From assembly GCA_964558465.1 (NCBI GenBank), contig CAZLEF010000124.1, forward strand, positions 1-14,174: DNA of 14,174 bases, in the 5' to 3' direction. The notes under the pieces are model-generated. The model had not been told where the DNA came from. It saw nothing but the letters and a program-made list of their open reading frames with translations, and did not search any database. The DNA comes from JACJYC01 sp964558465 (GTDB lineage Bacteria; Bacteroidota; Bacteroidia; Chitinophagales; Saprospiraceae). How positions within the stretch are numbered: the first letter of the stretch is position 1; each line of letters opens with the position of its first letter. Of this stretch, positions 1-7,605 are shown one piece after another. The position numbers and the translations under genes were made by a program.

Positions 1-86
1 TGGAATCTTTATATATGTTAAACTTAAGTTGACGCCCATGCGCCACAGGCGTGGTGGCACGCACATCAACGAATCAACAAATTCCT

Positions 87-94
87 TAACTTTG
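87..94 (+). promoter_or_regulatory. Candidate -7 promoter box for the VWA gene
   Basis: TAACTTTG fits the Bacteroidota housekeeping -7 consensus TAnnTTTG and lies about 50 bases before the VWA start codon. I see no clear TTTG -33 box at the usual spacing, so only half of the promoter is supported. Just downstream, at 99-115, CCGGG and CCCGG flank a 7-base loop and could form a small hairpin in the leader. Bases 1-86 hold only a weak GC-rich hairpin (42-58) and no gene that I can support. Confidence 0.45.
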
Positions 95-144
95 ATCGCC
101 GGGATCATCACCCGGTTTCATCCACCCAGTTCAACCCAAGTTTT

Positions 145-1566
145 ATGAAGCCATCCCTTCTTTTTTTTCTTTTCCTTTCTCTGATGCCTGGCCTTTTTGC
201 CCAAAACCCTTCCGGCGGACAATACCTCTTTATTCTGGACGGTTCGGGTTCGATGTGGCAGAAAATCGGATCCGATTACAAGGTTACCCTCGCCAAATCG
301 GTGATGAAAAACCTGGTGCAAAAACTGCCGGCCGATGCACGCGCAGGATTGATCGCATATGGACATACCCGCAAAGACGATTGCAATGATATCGAAACCC
401 TGGCTGCCCTGGGCCCGTTGGATAAAACAGCGCTTCAGGCCAGGTTGGACGCTATCAATCCGCAAGGCAAAACCCCTATCGCCATGTCGATTAACCATGC
501 ATTGGCCCTGATCCGGCCGGAAACGGCGCCCGTTACCATTATCCTGGTCAGCGACGGCCTGGAAACCTGCGAAGGCGACGCCTGCGACCTCGTCCGGAAA
601 GCGCGCGAGCAAGGTGTAAAGATCACCCTGCATGTGGTGGGGTTCGGCATTGAAGAAAAAGACCTTTCCACGCTGGAATGTATCGCGCAGGCCGGCGGCG
701 GCCGGTATTTCCCCGCCAATAACGCGAATGAACTCGCCGACGCCCTCGACCAGACGGTGGAAGAACCCGTGAAAGAGGGTGGATACCTTTCTGTGAAAGT
801 AACCCAGAACGGAAATTTGCTGGATGCAATGGTGAAAGTGTTTAAAAAAGGAGAAAAAAAGGATCTGTTGTCCGGCCGGACATATTCCGGCAAAGAAACC
901 AACCCGCGTGTGCTGCTTTTGCCCGCCGGCGACTATGAAGCGGAGGTCATGGCCATTCCGCTGGATGGCAAACCGACACAAAGACTGACCGAACTGAAAA
1001 TTGCCATGAACGATACTTTGGTCAAAGAAGTGGATTTTGCCAAAGGTACCTTTGAAATTCTGGTCACCCGGAACGGGGCCCTTTCCGACGCGACGATCAG
1101 GTTGCTCAAATCAGGGACCAAGGAAGCGGTTGCACAGGGCAGATCCTATAGAGATGCGGATCACAACCCGGCCAGGTATCAGGTTTTGCCAGGTTTATAC
1201 GACATTGAAATCAGTTCGGTCGAGATTGAAGACCGGCCGGTCGTTCTTCTCGAAAAACAGTTGTTGACCGGCGAGGCCAGGATCTCGTTGTCGCACAATT
1301 ACCCATCGGGCGAGCTGAAAGTAGGCGCCCGCCAGGGCTCTGTATTGGTAGACGTTACGGTCGGTATCCATAAGAAAAAAGGCGGCGCCTCGGTTGCTGC
1401 GGGCCGAACCTACCAGTCCGATTCCTCCAACCCGAAAACTTTCATCCTGGAACCCGGGGAATATGAGGTCCGCCTCAACCCGGTCAAACCCAAGGGCCTG
1501 GCGCCAAAAAAAATGACCGTGACGGTAACGGAAAAAGGAACGACGACGGTGACGGGCGAGTGGTGA
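145..1566 (+). CDS. Secreted VWA-domain protein with three 88-residue repeats
   Basis: The 473-residue product begins with a typical signal peptide (residues 1-20, hydrophobic core followed by GLFAQ), so it is exported to the periplasm or cell surface. Residues about 26-205 form a von Willebrand factor A domain with a complete metal-ion-dependent adhesion site: D32-G-S34-G-S36, T110 in GKTPIA and D137 in VSDG. VWA domains usually mediate Mg-dependent protein binding. The rest is three homologous repeats (about 212-298, 300-386 and 387-473). The anchors GR[ST]Y (244, 332, 420), NP (253, 341, 429) and the Tyr of the P-G-x-Y turn (264, 352, 440) all recur at exactly 88 residues. The repeats look like beta-sandwich modules, which is inference from alternating hydrophobic residues. 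The start is chosen because it gives the signal peptide and follows the promoter match. The binding partner is unknown, and no lipobox or C-terminal sorting domain is evident. Confidence 0.9.
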   Translation: MKPSLLFFLFLSLMPGLFAQNPSGGQYLFILDGSGSMWQKIGSDYKVTLAKSVMKNLVQKLPADARAGLIAYGHTRKDDCNDIETLAALGPLDKTALQARLDAINPQGKTPIAMSINHALALIRPETAPVTIILVSDGLETCEGDACDLVRKAREQGVKITLHVVGFGIEEKDLSTLECIAQAGGGRYFPANNANELADALDQTVEEPVKEGGYLSVKVTQNGNLLDAMVKVFKKGEKKDLLSGRTYSGKETNPRVLLLPAGDYEAEVMAIPLDGKPTQRLTELKIAMNDTLVKEVDFAKGTFEILVTRNGALSDATIRLLKSGTKEAVAQGRSYRDADHNPARYQVLPGLYDIEISSVEIEDRPVVLLEKQLLTGEARISLSHNYPSGELKVGARQGSVLVDVTVGIHKKKGGASVAAGRTYQSDSSNPKTFILEPGEYEVRLNPVKPKGLAPKKMTVTVTEKGTTTVTGEW

Positions 1567-1573
1567 CGTATCC

Positions 1574-1626
1574 ACCAAATTTATTTGGTTGGATCCTTTT
1601 CCTTTGAGCGAAGCGAAAAAGGGAAA
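1574..1626 (+). terminator. Two hairpins after the VWA gene, possible terminator
   Basis: ACCAAAT (1574-1580) and ATTTGGT (1583-1589) form a perfect 7-base inverted repeat 7 bases after the VWA stop. A second imperfect hairpin follows, between TTTCCTTT near 1598 and the AAAAAGGGAAA stretch near 1616-1626. Neither is followed by a clean T-tract, so termination is a guess. It would separate the VWA gene from the regulator gene. Confidence 0.25.
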
Positions 1627-1643
1627 CTGCAAGGGGTACGACG

Positions 1644-1673
1644 TTGAGAGACCGGTAGAACGTACTTTATTTG
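1644..1673 (+). promoter_or_regulatory. Weak candidate promoter for the hybrid regulator
   Basis: TTG at 1644-1646 and TTTATTTG at 1666-1673 (one mismatch to TAnnTTTG) are about 19 bases apart, close to the spacing known for Bacteroidota -33/-7 promoters. They lie about 55 bases before the regulator's chosen start. The match is imperfect. Confidence 0.25.
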
Positions 1674-1729
1674 CGCTCATGATAGAAAGAGAAAGGCTGC
1701 AGACACGAAACACCTTTAAACCTCAAAGA

Positions 1730-4306
1730 ATGAAAAGCGTCTTTTACTTTTTCTTTTTGGGCTTATGCTGGGGCCCATTTAAAAAATCCTTTGGCCAGGA
1801 CACCCTTGCCACGCTGCTCGCCCAAAAAGACACCGCCGGATACATCGATTACGTGATGAATGTCCGGATGGCAGACCGGGAACTCTACCCGCAGGACAGC
1901 CTGCACCTATGGCTTACCCGAAGCGTTCAATTGGCCGGACAAATGAGGGATACCACCAAATGGTTATTTGCCAAATACAACCTGGCCAATTTTTACTACG
2001 ATATTTCCGATCCCGAAAGGCCCCAAAAAATGCGGGCCCTGATGAAAGAAATAGAAGGATATCCTGAAAGCCTGGGTGCAAAAAAAGTTTTGGCGCATGT
2101 ATACAGTAATTACGGTAATCAGGTTGCCCTTCCCTATGACTCCGCTCTTTTTTATACGCAAAAATCGATAGACTTGCATCCTGTGGTAAAGGATACGCTC
2201 CTGTTGATGTTGAATTATAAAAACCTGTCAATGTTTTACAAAAGACAGGGAAAGCTATCCGACTGTATTACCGCCGGATATGAAGCGGTCCGGATTTCCC
2301 AATTTTTACCCTTGTACCTGCTTAACGGGCAAAATTATTTCCACCTGGCGGATTGCCTGATCAGCAACGAGAGGTTGCAGGAAGCCCGATCTCAAATTGG
2401 AAAAATGTGCGATTGGCTTGACCGGATCGATCCCATTACGGAACACCAAAGGTACCTTAGCCTGGCCAAGGATATTTCCTACCTGTACGAGCGTATCGAC
2501 GATCCTGAAAACGCATTGCACTTTCAAAAAAAGTATACGGAAGTTCTGGAATCCGGTTACCGGCAAAAATGGGAAATGGAGATCCGCAGTCTTGAAGTCC
2601 TTACCAAAACACGGGAAAAAGAAAATAAAATACTGGCGCTTGAATTAAAAAGTAAAAATGAAAAATTCCGGAACAGGCAATTGTGGTGGGGAGTAGGAGG
2701 GTTGATTTTTCTGACGGCATTTTTATTTTTATTTTATCGGTACCGGCAAAAATATTTATCGCGCGAAGCCGACCGGCTTAAAGAACTGGATGCCTTTAAA
2801 ACCCGCTTGTACACGAATATCACCCACGAATTCCGCACCCCGCTCACGGTTATTTTGGGTATGACAAAACTGATCGCGGACAACCCGTCGGAATGGCTGC
2901 ATCAGGGCGCCGACGCTATCCGGCGCAATGGTCGTCAATTGCTGGATCTGGTCAACCAGATGCTCGATCTGGCCAAACTGGAATCCGGAACCCTGTCGCT
3001 GCACCGCCGGCGGGGCGATCTGGTCTTGTTTTTAAAGTACCTCACCCAGGCTTTCCAATCCTTTGCGGCAGCCAAAAAAATCCACCTGCGGTTTGATTCG
3101 GAACCGGCTACCCTGGAAATGGATTTTGATCCCGATAAACTGACCAAGGTATTTTCCAACCTGATTTCAAACGCGCTGAAATTTACGCCAGAGGACGGCC
3201 ATATCGATATCCGGATCACGGGCGGGGAAAACCAGGCCGAGGTGCGAATTGCCGACACCGGAACGGGCATCCCGGCAGCGTATTTACCGTATATTTTTGA
3301 TCGTTTTTATCAGGGGCAACACGGGTCGGACAGGCAGGCAGAAGGAACCGGGATCGGCCTTACTCTGGCAAAGGAATTGATCCACCTGATGGGCGGGACC
3401 ATCACTGTGAAAAGCAGCCCGGGCCGGGGTACGGAGTTTACCGTTTTGCTGCCCGTTCAACTGGAAACCGCAGATCGGTGGAATCCCGTCGATTCAGAAA
3501 ATGCCGGCGCAGACCTGGCGTTGCCGACCCTGGAAAACCCGGTGGAAGAAGACCTGCCGGTTGCCCTCATCATCGAAGACAACAAAGACGTGGTGCAATA
3601 CCTTTCGGCCTGCCTCAAAAACCAGTACAATCTGGAAATCGCTTTCGACGGCAAAAGGGGCATCGAAAAAGCCCTTGAATTGGTACCGGATATTGTGATC
3701 AGCGATGTAATGATGCCGGAAAAAGACGGTTTTGAAGTGTGCAGTACACTGAAACAGGATCTGCGCACCAGCCATATTCCCATCGTATTGCTTACGGCCA
3801 GGGCCGATAAAACGTCCCGGATGGATGGCCTGGAGCAGGGCGCCGATGTTTACCTGGAAAAGCCTTTCGACCAGGAAGAACTGGAGGTACGCCTTCGGAA
3901 ACTGATCGAATTGCGAAAACGTCTGCGCGAAAAATACCAGGCAGCCGACCTGGATCAGGTGATGCCAGGAAAAGAAACCGACCCCGAATTGCTCTTCTTG
4001 AAACAACTGGAACAAGTTGTACTGGCCAACCTTGACAATGACGATTTTAAAGTAGAACCCGACCTTTGCCGGGCCATGACGATGAGCCGTCCGCAACTCT
4101 ACCGCAAGATCAAGGCCATCAAAGATCAGTCGCCATCCGAATTCCTGCGCACCGTGCGCATGCAGAGGGCCCGGCAACTTCTGCAGCGCACTGGCATAAG
4201 CGTGAGCGAAGTAGCCCGGCAAGTGGGGTTCAAGGAACATTCCCATTTTACGCAGGTTTATCATACTACCTTTGGCGAAACGCCTTCCGATATGCGTAAA
4301 GTATAG
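1730..4306 (+). CDS. Hybrid sensor kinase / response regulator with AraC output (HTCS)
   Basis: This 858-residue one-protein two-component system would sense a signal outside the cytoplasm, autophosphorylate, pass phosphate to its own receiver and bind DNA. Order: signal peptide (1-23); helical TPR-like sensor region (about 24-280); coiled stretch (about 280-315); one transmembrane helix (about 317-337); HisKA with the H-box ITHEFRTPLT (H366); HATPase with the N-box SNLISNALKF (477-481), DTGTGIP (509-515) and GTGIGL (539-544); receiver with acidic E616-D617, phospho-acceptor D659, T689 and K711; AraC-type helix-turn-helix (about 770-858). All catalytic residues are present. The sensor is not the two-component beta-propeller of classic polysaccharide regulators but a TPR-like array. 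The ATG at 1730 is preferred over an in-frame TTG at 1589, because only the former begins directly with a signal peptide. The gene is an orphan: no SusC/SusD or enzyme cluster is adjacent, so its target is unknown. Confidence 0.93.
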   Translation: MKSVFYFFFLGLCWGPFKKSFGQDTLATLLAQKDTAGYIDYVMNVRMADRELYPQDSLHLWLTRSVQLAGQMRDTTKWLFAKYNLANFYYDISDPERPQKMRALMKEIEGYPESLGAKKVLAHVYSNYGNQVALPYDSALFYTQKSIDLHPVVKDTLLLMLNYKNLSMFYKRQGKLSDCITAGYEAVRISQFLPLYLLNGQNYFHLADCLISNERLQEARSQIGKMCDWLDRIDPITEHQRYLSLAKDISYLYERIDDPENALHFQKKYTEVLESGYRQKWEMEIRSLEVLTKTREKENKILALELKSKNEKFRNRQLWWGVGGLIFLTAFLFLFYRYRQKYLSREADRLKELDAFKTRLYTNITHEFRTPLTVILGMTKLIADNPSEWLHQGADAIRRNGRQLLDLVNQMLDLAKLESGTLSLHRRRGDLVLFLKYLTQAFQSFAAAKKIHLRFDSEPATLEMDFDPDKLTKVFSNLISNALKFTPEDGHIDIRITGGENQAEVRIADTGTGIPAAYLPYIFDRFYQGQHGSDRQAEGTGIGLTLAKELIHLMGGTITVKSSPGRGTEFTVLLPVQLETADRWNPVDSENAGADLALPTLENPVEEDLPVALIIEDNKDVVQYLSACLKNQYNLEIAFDGKRGIEKALELVPDIVISDVMMPEKDGFEVCSTLKQDLRTSHIPIVLLTARADKTSRMDGLEQGADVYLEKPFDQEELEVRLRKLIELRKRLREKYQAADLDQVMPGKETDPELLFLKQLEQVVLANLDNDDFKVEPDLCRAMTMSRPQLYRKIKAIKDQSPSEFLRTVRMQRARQLLQRTGISVSEVARQVGFKEHSHFTQVYHTTFGETPSDMRKV

Positions 4307-4608
4307 ATTATCAGCATATTGTATTTAGATTGTAATTTTCCGTTTACTGGCCAATCCTTCTTTTGAACGCTTTTTGACAGTAAAAGAACGCCGGATGACA
4401 GGGTTTTTGGGGGCGGTATATGCAAATTTGTGAAAGGTCCTTTCAAAAATCAGCAACTATTATTTAATGGTTCTTATCTCTCCTGCAGTGGCTGGTAATT
4501 AGCCATTATTTTTCAAATTGATTTTCGAGTCGTTTATGTGTTTTTTATGCTGCAGGATTGCGGCGTAGTGAAATTTTACTTGTAAGGAAAAATAAAAAAT
4601 AATACAAA
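4307..4608. other. AT-rich intergenic region of about 300 bases
   Basis: No open frame here looks coding. It holds the terminator candidate at 4487-4513 and an 8-base inverted repeat, TCCTGCAG (4481-4488) with CTGCAGGA (4550-4557). It ends in an A-rich tract before the next start. I found no convincing TAnnTTTG box for the downstream gene, so its promoter is not identified. The composition shifts here from the moderately GC-rich regulator gene to the AT-richer unknown gene. Confidence 0.6.
4487..4513 (+). terminator. Candidate intrinsic terminator downstream of the regulator gene
   Basis: AGTGGCT (4487-4493) pairs with AGCCATT (4501-4507), including one G-U pair, around a 7-base loop, and ATTTTT (4508-4513) follows at once. 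This has the form of an intrinsic terminator on the + strand, about 180 bases after the regulator stop. The stem is short. Confidence 0.4.
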
Positions 4609-7338
4609 ATGAACTTTGATTTTCAAATTTCCGAGGGCGTACTTATGGAAGCCTTACGAATCAATGTAGAGCGCCAGTTACTCGTACAAGATCTTGGTGT
4701 GGGGGGGATTATGGATATTCCTTTCAATTTATTTTCTAGCGGTGTTGAACCCGGTGTGCTCAATCATATGACTGTGTCTGCTGTTACTCTTTCTCGTACG
4801 CCAGGTTCTATTGCACCTGCCGATACGGTAACAATAATGCTTCCACCAAGAAGATGGAGGCCATTGGGCGAACCAAATATTAGGTCAGTTTTGGTTGAGC
4901 CAATACTGATTCGAGTTCTAATAGATCTTCACTGTGTAAGACTTTCCGATCTGTTATTAGCAGGTGGCAACCCGGTGCCAACAGAACAACTGGTAATTTT
5001 CCAGATGCGTGCAAATTTCACCCTCGCCCCACCTGAAATCTTTGAAAACTCTTTACGATTGTTTGTACGGATTGCCAGTATTGAAGTTGGTATGGGAGGA
5101 GTATTCCCGGATCCGAGCCGTTTTCCAGAACCTGAAGGTACGGCTCTTCGTACAATTGTTAATAGGCTGAATACGCCGGCGTCTTTAAGCCGAATTGCGA
5201 GTATTCCACCTATTGTAATTAGTTTCGCCGGCATTAGCAATGAGCTTGGTCCTGATTTTCGATTATGGAATGCTGGTATCAATTTTAATCCTGGCGTATT
5301 GACGATCCGAATGCAGTTTGATAGGATTGAATTAATAGAGGATACAATGGAGAGGATCAGTACAGAATGGTTTTCTGATTGGTACTCATTTTATTTTTTA
5401 AGTCTTACAAGTATTGTGTCGCGTCTTAATGGCGCCGGGTGGGCACTCTTTTTTCCTTCCTTATTTTTCCAACGAAGGGTAGAAACGACTATTGTTGAAG
5501 CGTTGGCAGGTAATCCTCAATTTGTGCTTAACCCAGATAATATGCCTTATGCTGTTTGGAGTATAATAGGAGGTATGCCTACAATATTGAGTCCATGTAT
5601 ACCTGGAGGACAAGCAGAAATCCTCACAAGATTTTCCGCATCTGCAAGAGGGGTATGCATACCATTCGGGTTTGATATTGATGTAAATTGCTCGATCCGC
5701 CTCCAGTTTAGTCTACCCCGTTCTGGAATAATTCGTGCTGAGATGCACCTTGATTTTACTCCGGACGTAGGTGATGCCGCGCTTTGTTCAATTACCAACT
5801 CTTTACTAGCTTCAGCTGCCGGTTTTGTAATAGGCGGCACGTTTGGTGGGTATCCAGTAGCGGCCATCGGGGCTGCGATTTTTGGCGTCGCTGCAGGAGT
5901 AGGTACTTTGAGCGCCATATATTTAGAAGGCCCTGATTCATTTGAAACGGATACTATTTTGCCAGTTGAAGGCTCGGATCGAGATTATTACACCGAGCTT
6001 GCATTGCCTATACCAAATGATCCTTTTTTGGGCATTTTTACATCCACAGCCCTTAATGCATGTATGGACGGATTAGCTGTTACAGGTTCCATAACACCTT
6101 CTGTCAACACTTTTTCATTGTTAGGCACGCTCAGTCAGGATGAAGGTTTTCGGTGGAAAGCCCTTGACAATGTATGCCCTCCACCGCCACTTACCCCTCG
6201 TATTATAGGTTTTTCAGAACTTATATGGACCCGGGGACCGGGAAGGAATAATTTCCCTACTGTCTATTACAATATTGCTATCCTGGAATCAATGCCTGAA
6301 GGCTACACAAGTACGAGTATTCGTATACTCCCCAATCTTTCTCTGGGGCGGATTTATTTTGAAATTGATGAAAGTTACGCTAGGCTGCTTCGAGACCGGG
6401 CAGTGGAAGAAGGTTTGGAACTTCCTGGTTTCAGATTGCTTCTTCAAACAAATCGGGGTGCTCGTCTTATTTTTGTAAGAGGGAGTGATGGAGAACTTTC
6501 TGACATAGCGTTAAGGGATCTGGAGGAAATAACAAGAATCAGATGTGATCTTCGAAGGGAGGCAATGGAGGAACTTAAGCGCCGTGCTAGCGAACTTCTT
6601 GTTTTTCTCAGGCCTGTAACGCCTTTTCATGAATTTGATCCAATCGATGTACGGGAATGGATTATAACAGCCTCTGGTTTTCAACCGAATGAAGTACTCC
6701 GGATCGGCAGAAATTTATCCAAAAATAATCAAAATATTGAGCTCTCTCCAATAATAGAGGTTAGCCCAAATGAGAATGGACTGGTTGCATTCCATTTTTG
6801 GGAAGAAATGAATCCGGCCTTTGAAGCGCTTTTAATGGATATAAAATCTCATATGACTATCCTATCGGGCAATAGTGGACAGGTTTTTGTTGGGTGCAAG
6901 CAATATGAGTATACTGCTAGTATAAGGGTGTATGGGGAATATCGCGATCACGCCTTTTTCCGCAGAGGAAATATGATTCAACTTGCTATTTTAACCTCAC
7001 TGGGAGTAAGCGTTTATGGCGTATCCAATCCAATATCACCTCATTTGGTAACAGCTATTCAATTAAAGGGCTTACAATTAATTAGGTCTACACAACAGGG
7101 AGGCTTTGTCTTATGGAATGAAACAGAATCTTGGTGGCTCAATGAAAATGGGGTGAAAAAAAGAATCATTAATGAAAAAAATCCAGTTCTTTTAGCCGGA
7201 ATTAAATACGGTAATGCTACGGGGATTATCCAGGGACAAACTCCAACGGTTAAAAGAATCGGAGAATTATCTGCATTAATATCTGAAAACGAACAATATA
7301 TCAAACTATGTCGTTATCTCCGGTTTGATAGTAATTGA
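4609..7338 (+). CDS. Large protein of unknown function with Gly/Ala-rich hydrophobic core
   Basis: I do not recognise this 909-residue protein. It has no signal peptide or lipobox. Residues 1-240 and about 255-385 are rich in strands alternating polar and hydrophobic residues, and both regions begin with a helix of the type xxxEALxxx (near 12-17 and 291-299). They may be two related lipid-binding-like (TULIP-type) modules, but that is a low-confidence guess from pattern only. Residues about 393-438 are a long Gly/Ala-rich hydrophobic stretch with repeated small residues (GGTFGG, then GAAIFGVAAGVG), which could insert in a membrane or pack as a hairpin. Residues 636-662 are a charged helix. 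The C-terminus (about 700-909) is mixed alpha/beta with Trp- and Tyr-rich turns. Sampled 60-base lines contain 43, 43 and 32 percent G+C, against 67 percent in a sampled purH line, suggesting a different origin. The ATG follows an A-rich tract, the usual Bacteroidota translation context. The next gene on the same strand is 267 bases away. Confidence 0.8.
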   Translation: MNFDFQISEGVLMEALRINVERQLLVQDLGVGGIMDIPFNLFSSGVEPGVLNHMTVSAVTLSRTPGSIAPADTVTIMLPPRRWRPLGEPNIRSVLVEPILIRVLIDLHCVRLSDLLLAGGNPVPTEQLVIFQMRANFTLAPPEIFENSLRLFVRIASIEVGMGGVFPDPSRFPEPEGTALRTIVNRLNTPASLSRIASIPPIVISFAGISNELGPDFRLWNAGINFNPGVLTIRMQFDRIELIEDTMERISTEWFSDWYSFYFLSLTSIVSRLNGAGWALFFPSLFFQRRVETTIVEALAGNPQFVLNPDNMPYAVWSIIGGMPTILSPCIPGGQAEILTRFSASARGVCIPFGFDIDVNCSIRLQFSLPRSGIIRAEMHLDFTPDVGDAALCSITNSLLASAAGFVIGGTFGGYPVAAIGAAIFGVAAGVGTLSAIYLEGPDSFETDTILPVEGSDRDYYTELALPIPNDPFLGIFTSTALNACMDGLAVTGSITPSVNTFSLLGTLSQDEGFRWKALDNVCPPPPLTPRIIGFSELIWTRGPGRNNFPTVYYNIAILESMPEGYTSTSIRILPNLSLGRIYFEIDESYARLLRDRAVEEGLELPGFRLLLQTNRGARLIFVRGSDGELSDIALRDLEEITRIRCDLRREAMEELKRRASELLVFLRPVTPFHEFDPIDVREWIITASGFQPNEVLRIGRNLSKNNQNIELSPIIEVSPNENGLVAFHFWEEMNPAFEALLMDIKSHMTILSGNSGQVFVGCKQYEYTASIRVYGEYRDHAFFRRGNMIQLAILTSLGVSVYGVSNPISPHLVTAIQLKGLQLIRSTQQGGFVLWNETESWWLNENGVKKRIINEKNPVLLAGIKYGNATGIIQGQTPTVKRIGELSALISENEQYIKLCRYLRFDSN

Positions 7339-7356
7339 TTGAATAGCTCCCTGTTT

Positions 7357-7378
7357 ATTCGCAGTTGTTTTTGCGAAT
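7357..7378 (+). terminator. Hairpin after the 909-residue gene, weak terminator candidate
   Basis: ATTCGCA (7357-7363) and TGCGAAT (7372-7378) form a perfect 7-base stem with a T-rich 8-base loop, 18 bases after the stop codon. No T-tract follows the stem, so the call is weak. Confidence 0.3.
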
Positions 7379-7450
7379 TAGGTTCTGCACCTTCTTGTAT
7401 TAATGGAAAGGATAGAAAGTCCCGTTGGTTCTTTTTAGGATCTCTGAAAC

Positions 7451-7547
7451 AATAACTGTCGGATTTGGAGTAATCCCTTTCGTGTCTAAACCCTGAAAAG
7501 ATAGATTTTACAGAATTACCTGGGTTCTTCAAAACCCGACAGTTATT
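7451..7547. repeat. 12-base inverted repeat bracketing 73 bases
   Basis: AATAACTGTCGG (7451-7462) recurs as its exact reverse complement CCGACAGTTATT (7536-7547). After one mismatch the pairing continues inward for three bases (TTT with AAA). The whole 97-base unit lies in the spacer between the unknown gene and the beta-helix gene. It could be a leader RNA stem, a pair of operator half-sites or a remnant of a small mobile element. I see no target duplication that would decide this. The rest of the 7339-7605 spacer holds no credible gene. Confidence 0.6.
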
Positions 7548-7605
7548 TCCGCAGCAATCCTTAACAGGGACTGTAAATTTTATTCACCTCAAAACCAAAA
7601 AAAAA

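Noticed and set aside
118..981. 287-residue - strand frame opposite the VWA gene
   Set aside because: The + strand frame has a signal peptide and an intact metal site. The - frame is a low-complexity-tailed shadow.
1589..1729. N-terminal extension of the hybrid regulator from a TTG
   Set aside because: It would bury the signal peptide 47 residues inside the protein and would begin within the hairpin region.
3494..4264. 256-residue - strand frame within the hybrid regulator gene
   Set aside because: It is antisense to the receiver and AraC domains, which have all their expected residues. It is a shadow frame.
4481..4557. 8-base inverted repeat TCCTGCAG/CTGCAGGA as ends of a mobile element
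   Set aside because: It is too short, encloses only 61 bases with no gene, and has no target duplication. Chance is a sufficient explanation.
7314..7532. 72-residue - strand frame in the spacer before the beta-helix gene
   Set aside because: It begins at a TTG, overlaps the end of the + strand gene and runs through the inverted repeat. There is no motif or initiation context to support it.
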